In this document: in pieces, positions 55,934 through 64,000 of the stretch
Layout of the letters: every line of letters starts with the position of its first letter
How positions within the stretch are numbered: position 1 is the stretch's first letter
Assembly (NCBI GenBank): GCA_033065855.1
Contig: JAVXUO010001954.1
Location: 62,001-126,000, forward strand
DNA length: 64,000 nucleotides
Origin: Escallonia rubra
Lineage: Eukaryota; Streptophyta; Magnoliopsida; Escalloniales; Escalloniaceae
Reading direction: 5' to 3'
Notes under the pieces: generated by a model
Seen by the model: only the letters and a program-made list of their open reading frames with translations
Told to the model about the DNA's origin: nothing
Database searches by the model: none
Program-made: the position numbers and the translations under genes

Positions 55934-58900
55934 ATGTCAGTCGATCGAAGTTGGATGAAAAGGAAGAATGCTGAAGATTTTGAGTGTCGCGTTGATGAAT
56001 TTCTCGACTTCGCTTATGCGCATCCTGCACATGTTGACCTTGATAAGATAAGGTGTCCATGCGGTAGATGTGAGTTGTTGCACTGGAGAAAAAGAATTGA
56101 AGTAAAATGGCATCTTCGTCGGTACGGTTTTATGGGTGGATACACAAGGTGGACGCAGCACGGGGAAACGATAGTATTGTCGTCCAACCCGGCTAGTCAA
56201 ACTGAAGTTAGGGATGAGGCACGATATGATTACCGAGATAAGATTATGGATGCTGGGCATGCTAATGTTGAATGGGGTAGCGACAGTCCATAATTGCCGA
56301 ACGAGGGGGCTCATCAATTTTATGAGTTGTTGAGAGCTGCGGAAGAGCCGCTGTGGGATGGAGCTTTGAAACACACATGGCTGTCTGCGGTTAGTAGGTT
56401 ATTACAGTTGAACTCAAACCACAGGCTGAGTGAGAAAGGTTTTAATGAGTTTGTTACCTTAATCAAATAAATACTGCCCAAAAGTGAAAAGCTACCGCCG
56501 TCGTACTATGACGCGAAGAAGATGATGAGGAAACTTGGGTTGAGCTATGACCGGATAGATGCGTGCAATAACGATTGTGTATTATTCTGGAAAGAGAATA
56601 AGGATTTGTCACGGTGTCCAGTATGTGATCATTCGAGGTACAAACCGGACAAAGGGAAGAAGAAAAACATTGCATGGAAGATATTGCGATATTTCCCGGT
56701 CACACCACGGCTTCAGAGAATGTACTACTCCTCCAATACGGTTGAACATATGAGGGCTCACCGTGAGACTCGCAGCAACGATGCCGATGTGCTGACACAC
56801 CCAGCTGATGGAGAGGCGTGGAAGGAGTTTGACCGCAAGCATCCAGTCTTTGCTCAGGAAGTTCGGAATGTTAGACTTGGTCTGGCAACCGATGGGTTCA
56901 ACCCTTTCAGTCAGTCTACCACGCCTTACTCCTGTTGGCCTGTTATTATTGTCCCTTACAACCTTCCACCAGGCATGTGCATGAAGAAGCCGTATATGTT
57001 CTTGTCGTTGCTTATTCCGGGGCCGAAGAGTCCCGGTAAGGACATAGATGTGTATTTAAGGCCGTTGATTGATGAGTTAAAACAGTTATGGAATCATGGA
57101 GTCGAAACATATGATGCATCCATTAAACAAAAATTTTAGATGAGGGCTGCTTTGATGTGGACTATACATGATTTTCCCGCATTGGGAATGACGTGTGGCT
57201 GGAGCACACATGGGAAGCTAGCATGCCCTGCTTGTATGGGCGTGAACCCCGGTCATACGTTAAAGCACGGCGAAAAGGCCTCGTGGTTCGGATGTCACCG
57301 TAAGCTTTTGCCACCGGGCCATCAGTTTCGTAGGCAGAAGGATAAATTTGACGGGACAATCGAGCATGAGGTTGTCACACTGGACTACCCATCTGGTGAA
57401 GAAGTACTCTCACACCTGGAGGCACTTGATACTGACATACCACACGGTAAGGGTGTGCCGGATCAGAAGATTGCAGGGTTCGGGAAAGAGCACAACTGGA
57501 GAAAATTTTGTATCTTCTGGGAGTTAGCCTACTGGAGGACGCTCGTTATCCGAAACAACATGGATGTGATGCATATTGAGAAGAACGTTTTTGATAATGT
57601 GTTCAACACAGTGATGAATGTCAAGGGCAAATCGAAAGATCACCTTAAAGCGAGAAGGGATCTACAACAGTTGGGTGTACGCCGTGAATTGCATCCTCGG
57701 ACAGTCAGTGGGAGGACCATACTTCCGAAAGCACCTTACTGTCTAGACAAGAAACAAGTGGAGAAGGTCTGTCAGTGGGTTAAGAATTTGAAGCTTCCGG
57801 ATGGGTTTGCGTCCAACATATCTCGTTGTTGCAATGTATCGGAATGCAAGTTCCAAGGAATGAAAAGTCACGACTGCCACGTATTCATGGAGAGATTCAT
57901 TCTTATTGCCTTCCGGGGACTGTTGCCACGGGTTTTTTGCGAGACTTTGACTGAATTATCTCATTTCTTTCGAGATATATGCTCTTCTACGATCCGGGTG
58001 AGTAACATGGAAGTGCTTGAGAAGAACATTGTGGTGACGATTTGCAAGCTGGAGAAAATCTTCCCACCTTCGTTCTTTGATTCAATGGAGCATCTGCCTG
58101 TTCACTTGGCATATGAAGCTAAGATGGGTGGACCCGTGCAATATCGGTGGATGTATCCATTCGAGATGTAATCCTTAAATTGTTACAGTTGTTCGTTTAC
58201 ACTTAATGCGACATTTGTTATCATTGATATTCCACCTAACTCGATATGCTAAACTTCTAGGTTCATGTTCCATTTAAAGAAAAAAGTCCGTAATAAGGCT
58301 CGGGTTGAGGGCTCAATTGCGGAGGCTTACGTAATGGAAGAACTTGTAAACTTTTGTAGTCAATATTTCGGGCCTGATGTTGGTACAAGGTTAAATCAAC
58401 TAGGCCGAAATGACCCCGGAGCAAGCACAAATTTGGAAGGGCAATTGTCAATATTCAAGCAGTCAGGTAGTCCGTTCGGCCGAACGTATACTCGATGGCT
58501 AACGGATGAAGAGTACAGTGCTGCAACAATATATGCCCTTCTAAATTGCGATGAAGTTTCGGCATTCGTTGAGTAAGTTAAAGTCTTAATTCACTTACAT
58601 TGTTGTACATAATTGAAAGTGTGTGTTAAGCGAGTCAACTATATTGGTTTGCAGTGAGTTCGATGCGGAATCTTTAATCACTGATCCCGCTGGACTTGAA
58701 TCTCATCGGAAATCACAATTTGTACAGTGGTTCAAAATCCGTGTAAGATTGTTTAACGAAATTATATTATGTGTTATATACAGTTCTGTGGCCAATTAGT
58801 ATACTGATTTATCCTTAATTTTTACCGTCATCTACAATAGGTTCAGTCAATGGATAGACCAGTGGCCTCCTGCTTGAAATTACTAGCCGAAGGCCCTAAC

Positions 58901-59590
58901 AAACAAACATCCTGTTACGGAGGCTATATCATCAACGGGTTTAGGTTTAACGTAAAAGATGATGACCGAACAAAACAAACCCAAAACAGTGGAGTCTTGG
59001 TCAACGGCGACGGTTATGCCGAGAATTGCATGGACTTTTACGGAGAGCTAGATGAGATTGTTGAGCTAACATATCTGGGTTCCCAAAACCGCCTGGTAAT
59101 GTTCAAGTGTACGTGGTTCGATGTCACATGCAGTAGAGGAATCCGTGTTAGCTCTCAAGGGATTGTAGATGTCAATGTCAAGTCAAGACTTGCATCAGAC
59201 GAGCCCTTTGTGTTTGCTAGTCAAGCTGTACAAGTCTTTTACGCGGAGGACGTCGCCAATCCCAAATCTCATTGGTATACAACTATCAAGTCCAAGAAAT
59301 TGCCCGTGACATATGACAGTGAGCTAGACTCCTTTCAAGCCGACCAACCACGTGTCTTGTTCCCTGTTGAGGTCAACAACGAGGAGGACGATCTTCCTCT
59401 TCCAACAACACTTCTTGTGGGAGAAGAAGTCGTAGATGATGACGCGGAAGACGTGGAAAGTGTTGGAGATGATGTGACCGAGTCTACTGATGAAGATGAT
59501 GAATTAGAAGATGAAAAGGACGACGAGTCCCACGAAGAAGAGGGCGACGAGGAAAGTGATGAAGATGATTCGCAAACTGAAAATGATTGA
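55934..59590 (+). pseudogene. CACTA TNPD-like transposase with three in-frame stops
   Basis: Four exons can be placed: 55934-58167, 58261-58572, 58655-58742 and 58841-59590, all with GT-AG introns and consistent phases, 1128 codons in total. The N-terminal 80 residues form a transposase-associated domain (MSVDRSWMKRK, DKIRCPCGRCELL, WHLRRYGF). Then comes the Transposase_21 region (LGLSYDRIDACNNDCVLFW, CPVCDHSRYK, WPVIIVPYNLPPGMCMKKPY, LIPGPKSPGKDIDVYL, GWSTHGKLACPACM, NNMDVMHIEKNVFDN), a DUF4218 part (HDCHVFMERF, then VRNKARVEGSIAEAY across intron 1) and DUF4216 in the last exon (CSRGIRV, FVFASQAVQVFY). The tail of about 60 residues is almost all Asp and Glu. Stops: TAA 56291, TAA 56468, TAG 57137, all in the same frame with no frameshift. 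The functional enzyme would cut the CACTA ends. Confidence 0.92.
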
Positions 59591-59753
59591 CTTGTAATGT
59601 TGTAACATCACGGGAAAAATGTATTAACATTTTAGAAGTTGGTATTTATTGATGTGTTTTTGCACATCCGTTCATATATATATATATAATGCCGATGATG
59701 ATTTATGCCAAATTATTGTTTTTAACGTGTTAATGTCTTTGTAATTTATCTAT

Positions 59754-61365
59754 ATGAAGTCAGATATGGATAGGATATGGGCTATTCATGGCCGGGCTGG
59801 ACGCCGAGCTGCTTCCTCCCCGGTGGGTCCCACCTCGTCATTGCCTACTGATGACGAGGCACAGAGTGATCGCGGACAGCAGATGGGGCCCCAGCCCGAG
59901 CCGTCGCCCCAGCTCGACGTAGATTCATCCCACACGCGCGTGCATTCTCCATCTTCCGTGGGTTCTACCTCAGGTATAGTTTATAACGGTGTTTAGTACA
60001 TTTTCGCTAGCCTTATATTTAAAGTCTATTGGAACTGTATTAATATCTGTGTTTTGTAGGATCTCGACGAGGCCGTGGTCCGACACGCGGGGTACGCATC
60101 GACCCCCAGCGTAAACAGAGAGTTACGCTCACGCAGGAGGGCCTGTAAGTACTAAAAATATCACCTCATGCCTTAAATTTGGGGTGTTAATTTATATTTG
60201 AACTGTATTAATTTATTTATTTACTTCTTTGGCAGGATCCTGAAGAATCTGGCGAGGACGAAGATCGGCGTTCTTGTGAAGGGCCGATTCTTCGAGCCAC
60301 GCCTGTACTGGAAGGACTGGGATGCCGCTGCGAGGGAGGCCCTATGGGAGGAGTGGCTGGTACGGTGAAGTATTTTTTTCAGCGTTAGTAAATGTTTAAT
60401 TACAGTTTGTTTTCTGGTCATAATTTGTGTTATTGAATGCCTTACAGGAGGGGTTTACGTTTGACACACCTCAACAGCAGGCACTGGGGCAGCAGGCCTT
60501 CTTTGCCTACATCGGCAAGAATTACCGCCGATGGCTCCACGACGCACGGGACCGGGCAAAGAAGCTGCTGCCCGAGGGTGCCCCGATGACGGAGATGATG
60601 ACATATCCCCCACATTGGATATCTCACCGTGTATGGGGGGAGATGATAGATCGGTGGGCTGCGGATCCAGGGTGGGACGCCAAGAGTAAGAGCGGGGCTG
60701 AGAACAAACAGAACAGAGATCCGACGCACACGGGGGGGTCGGTGCCACACGACATCGTCCGACACATGAACGCGGTCGAGCACCCGGATCTGGAGGAGGA
60801 TGAGGTCATAGCTCTGACCTATAGTCAGACTCACGTACGGAAGAAGGACAAGGACGAGGCGCAACGGGCGAGCGACTATATTTCAGATACTGCCCGGCGG
60901 ATCGATGTGAGTCAATTTATTTAAGTTGTTAATGTTTTGTCTTTCTATCCTCAATGTCCATTTCGTTAATTAATGTCCTGACATATCGTTAAACCACTGT
61001 TTTTGCAGGCCTCATATGAACAGCTAAGGGGGTCCGAGCAGTAGCCCGGACAGCCATCAACGTCCACTAGTACGGTTGCGAGTACTGGGGGGTTGAAGCG
61101 ATGGCTGGATACGCCGGAGGTCGTGAATCGGCCGAAAGGCCGCATACGCGGCCTGCCTAGCACGATTGCTCGTGCCGTGATAGGAGCGTCCTCACCCCCT
61201 GTTGCCCCTCCATAGACACCGGCTCCTCAGCGTCAGTTGGACGACGAGGAGATCCAGCGCATTGCTACAGTGGTGGTGAGGATGATTAGGGAGCAGGGCA
61301 CTGCTGGACATGCCGAGCCGGCCCCGGATCAGCAGGATCCAGATCCGGGACTCGGCGACCCCTGA
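59754..61365 (+). pseudogene. CACTA TNPA-like protein (Transposase_24 domain) with two in-frame stops
   Basis: Five exons fit: 59754-59973, 60060-60144, 60236-60359, 60448-60906 and 61009-61365, all GT-AG and phase-compatible. The protein begins with a Pro/Ser-rich region, then FFEPRLYWKDWDAA, and the Transposase_24-like core in exon 4: IGKNYRRWLHDARDRAKKLL, WGEMIDRWAADPGWDAKSKS, NKQNRDPTHTGGSVPHDIV and ALTYSQTHVRKKD. Exon 5 reads on to a C-terminal EEIQRIATVVVRMIREQG helix but has TAG at 61042-61044 and TAG at 61213-61215 before the final TGA at 61363. In En/Spm the second protein binds subterminal repeats and aids excision; that role is inferred here. The first stop removes only the last 107 codons, so a shortened protein with the full core could still be made. 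Confidence 0.85.
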
Positions 61366-61599
61366 TGAGCCCCTTCCCATGCCCGTTCCTAGCTTTCCCC
61401 CCTCCCCGCCCCCCGCGCCCGGCTTGTACTCTTCTCCCCTCCCCTAACCGGCTGTATCCGACTTGTACATATGAGTCTTTTTTATATTGAATTATTTTTT
61501 ATAATTGATTATATATATTTCTTTCTGTATTGATTATTGCGCGTTGTTGTTGAGAAATGAAAATTGTATTATAGGTCTGGGTAATTGAAAAATAAAAAA

Positions 61600-61950
61600 C
61601 AAATTCAAAAAAATTTGATTTTTGGCGACGGATTAAATCCGTCGCTAAATAAGTTTTTTAGCGACAAAATATTCCGTCACTAAAAATTTATTCCGTCGCT
61701 AATTTTATAAAAAAGAAAATAAATTAAAATACTAAAAATATAATTAGCGACGGAATATCCGTCGCTAATTAAAAATAAATCTGTCGCAAAAAAGTACATA
61801 TTTAGCGACGGAGTTCAAAATTCCGTCGCCAAACTATTACTGACGGGCTTTTATACGAGGGACTTTTAGCGACGATAAATCCGTTGCTAATTGTTTTAGT
61901 GAGGGAATAAAGGCTTTTAGCGACGGATTTCCCCGTCGCTAAAAGCTTTT
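61600..61950. repeat. CACTA right subterminal repeats
   Basis: At least ten TTTAGCGACGGA / TCCGTCGCTAAA words in both orientations, ending in the TIR. Inverse counterpart of 50879-51185. Confidence 0.88.
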
Positions 61951-61965
61951 TTTCTTGTAGTTATA

Positions 61966-63010
61966 GTAACGTAACCTATGCATTCTTTGTTGCTCTTTGA
62001 CATTGAACTTGATGAAGCTTCCATAGCATGCCCACTATAGCTTTAAGCTTCTTCGGCTTTAACTCACATATCCAACTTCTCAAATGTGTCGTCATGAGTG
62101 TGTATGTGTATACCTACTAAGAATCCACTCAAAGCACACAATAGAAGTTGATCAATATGTTGTTATCATCAAAAGTAGATATAAGCTTAGGTTATCCAAC
62201 AATAGAGCTAACAACTTATATCAGAGCTTCTAATCAACGCAATTCCTCATATCATTAATACATATGGTGATAAACAAAAGAGACTTAAGTTCTCTACAGA
62301 GCTGTTAAACTGAATTTACCCACGCAGGGATTCTAATGATCAATACTAAAACTTAAATTCAAATTTTTTTTACTCGGCTCTAATGCATATCCAGGCAACC
62401 TAATGCTGGTTATCACTTGTAGAAACAAAGTCAAACGAGGTGAACTTTTGAGAGCCCAATAAGGTCGATCAAGGATTAAAAAAAGAGGATTAAAAAAAGA
62501 GTGATTTGAACGATTTTCATATACAGTCAAATGATAATTTTTAATAAAAGATTTTTAAATAAAACCACAGCATTTTGATATAAACATAAGGAAGAGTATC
62601 ATCTCAATCCCTCCAAAAAATCAATAAACAGTTCAAAACATTTCAGAAAAAATAAAACAGAATAGATAGCATTGAAGATGAGTGGTGCAGAATAGCAAAG
62701 TCACCCCGGCAATGCTCATATACAGTTTACATATGTATATGTACACTAACAAGTCCATTAGGTACTACTTTCAACCCAAACCGAACAAACCATCCATATA
62801 ACACCAACACTGCACACCATCCTTATAACTCCTCAGATTTACTATCTTATGTCAATGTTCAAAAGAAATAAACACAATTCAAAACGTTGAATAATGATCG
62901 AATCAATAAAAAAAATGAGTGTTAAAATAATTTCAAATGATTACTTTAAGGCTGAAAGTAGGGTTTCATGGACAGTGTCAAAACCTTTTTATGACAAAAT
63001 CGAAGTTCTA
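61966..63010. other. Possible remaining LTR part and spacer
   Basis: Directly after the CACTA duplication the interrupted LTR-like DNA probably continues to about 62208 (ending GAGCTAACA; its inverse TGTTAGCTCTATTGTTGGAT is like the start of SIRE-type LTRs). The rest is AT-rich with no gene. Confidence 0.35.
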
Positions 63011-63019
63011 TAAAATTTG

Positions 63020-63956
63020 GGGAAAAGTGCATAAACCACCCTCATGGTTTGGGTCAGTTGCAAAAAGACCCCTTCAGTTTCAAAAGTTGCAAGAAGACAC
63101 CTGTGATCGGAAAAGTGTTACATTCGACGGTTTCTGTAACGATTTAAAAAAAATGTCTAAAATACCCCTGTTTCAGTGCAGAGGGGCGACACTACCAGCC
63201 TAGCCAGACCCGCTGGCTGTACCTCCAGCCCTGCCCTTCATCGCCGGGGCCTTCTCTTTCATGCCCGTCACCGCCACACGTCCAAGCCCCGACTGTGTGG
63301 TTATGGCGGCCGCAATAAGCGACGGCGGAATTAGGTGCAGCATGCGGTGAACGAGAATCGTTAGTCGCGGTCGTCGCAGTAGCCGATCAGAGGAACCGCG
63401 ATAGGACCCCAATCTCTGACCTAAATGCCTAGAGTCCCCGGCCGGACACGGAGTTCCACCGCTTTACGGTGACGGTTGTCCTGTCTCTGAGGGTTCCTCT
63501 GTACACCATGGCGGATGCGCCTCGGCCTACGAGCAACGCGTTGTCAAAGTTTTTGGTGGCTGATTTGATCTCGGAGAGCGAGAATCGACGACAGCTTTGG
63601 TCCGGCGACCATTCGAACGACGGATGTGGCCGGATCGGTGAGTGCGGCGACCATTTGGGTGGTGGAGGTGGATGCGGCCGGATCGGTGAGTGCGGTGACT
63701 AGGGTTTGGCTTGGTTGGATTGGGAAATAAATTTGGGAGAGAGAAAGAAACTTAGGGCATTTTAGTCATTTTCTTGAATTGATTTTTTGTGAAACGCACT
63801 TATGAGGAGCGTGAGCATCACATGCCGCTAATGTGGACGATTTTTATAACAATTGCAACATAATTAGCACCTTGGGTGTTCTTTTGCAACTTTTGAAACT
63901 GAAGGGGTCTTTTTGCAACTGACCCAAACCACGAGGGTGGTTTATGCACTTTTCCC
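63020..63956. mobile_element. Non-autonomous Mutator-like element, Pack-MULE candidate
   Basis: The exact 9-bp duplication TAAAATTTG (63011-63019 and 63957-63965) flanks TIRs of about 85 bp starting GGGAAAAGTGCATAAACCAC with very few mismatches (63020-63105 and 63868-63956). The interior from 63190 to 63710 is GC-rich, with CCGGATCGGTGAGTGCGG directly repeated (about 63630 and 63678). It may be acquired genic DNA; the frame at 63469-63702 is not recognisable as a known protein. Confidence 0.92.
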
Positions 63957-64000
63957 TAAAATTTGATAGCAAATCAGAATAAAACATATGAAATCAATTA

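Larger units (their letters stand above)
50860..61962. mobile_element. Complete CACTA (En/Spm-type) transposon, 11.1 kb
   Basis: The left end CACTACAAGAAAA (50860-50872) and the right end TTTTTCTTGTAGTT (61949-61962; the last base should be G) are flanked by ATA on both sides (50857-50859 and 61963-61965), the 3-bp duplication of this superfamily. Both ends carry GCGACGGA-type subterminal repeats. The element holds a TNPD-like transposase gene and a TNPA-like gene, both on the plus strand. In the long segment between leader and transposase lie satellite-like arrays and an hAT fragment. All coding parts are in the expected order for plant CACTA elements, so this is a formerly autonomous copy, now carrying nonsense mutations. 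Confidence 0.95.

Noticed and set aside
1-64000. CRISPR arrays, bacterial operons, tRNA or rRNA genes
   Set aside because: No direct repeats with unique spacers of the required form, no cas-like genes and no recognisable tRNA or rRNA. Gene structure is eukaryotic throughout.

Overview
The window is plant nuclear DNA, most probably from a eudicot. It has intron-bearing plant genes with GT-AG splice sites, long AT-rich spacers, and a dense set of plant transposable elements (CACTA, Mutator, hAT, mariner MITEs, Copia, TRIM and L1-type LINEs). There are no bacterial features. I cannot fix the species. Only a handful of genes look functional; most of the 64 kb is nested, decaying mobile DNA.

Host genes. 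Two copies of a major latex protein (MLP-like, Bet v 1 fold) gene lie about 27 kb apart in the same orientation, each inside a duplicated block of about 3 kb (718-3520 and 27709-30885). The left copy (2107-3347) is intact. The right copy (28805-30731) has lost one base in exon 1 and is a pseudogene, and its intron carries a MITE. A further repeated block (5585-5760 and 26557-26745) hints at a larger former array. A single-exon PADRE/DUF4228 gene (43359-43922) is intact and has a TATA box. A fragment of a 40S ribosomal protein S8 pseudogene lies at about 46632-46808.

Mobile elements, left to right. A LINE remnant on the minus strand (about 5990-9170) is split by an hAT element (6787-8303, 8-bp duplication CACACCCA). 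A foldback MITE sits at 9675-9849. A full Mutator-like element (13239-19071, TIRs of about 112 bp, 11-bp duplication TATAGTTTTAA) carries a decayed MuDR-type transposase and, convergent to it, an apparently intact two-exon gene for a GRF-type zinc-finger protein with a C-terminal membrane helix. Non-autonomous Mutator elements with exact 9-bp duplications lie at 20302-21348, 39400-40610 and 63020-63956. LTR-like DNA and a second LINE fill 21.3-26.45 kb. A TRIM lies at 32629-32964. Copia remnants at 33.6-37.3 kb are broken up by an hAT element and by MITEs. A third LINE is at 37660-38590.

The largest element is a complete 11.1-kb CACTA transposon (50860-61962), with TIR CACTACAAGAAAA and a 3-bp ATA duplication on both sides. 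It holds subterminal GCGACGGA repeats, a probable leader exon, long satellite-like arrays, a TNPD-like transposase gene (55934-59590) and a TNPA-like gene (59754-61365). The two genes carry five in-frame stop codons, all TAA or TAG, so this copy is probably not self-sufficient. Related CACTA termini without complete bodies are at about 12050-12460 and 32120-32306, and a different family ends at 48857.

The two observations I rate most worth following are the transposase plus convergent GRF zinc-finger gene pair inside the Mutator-like element, and the complete CACTA element with its nonsense-only decay pattern and satellite-bearing intron.
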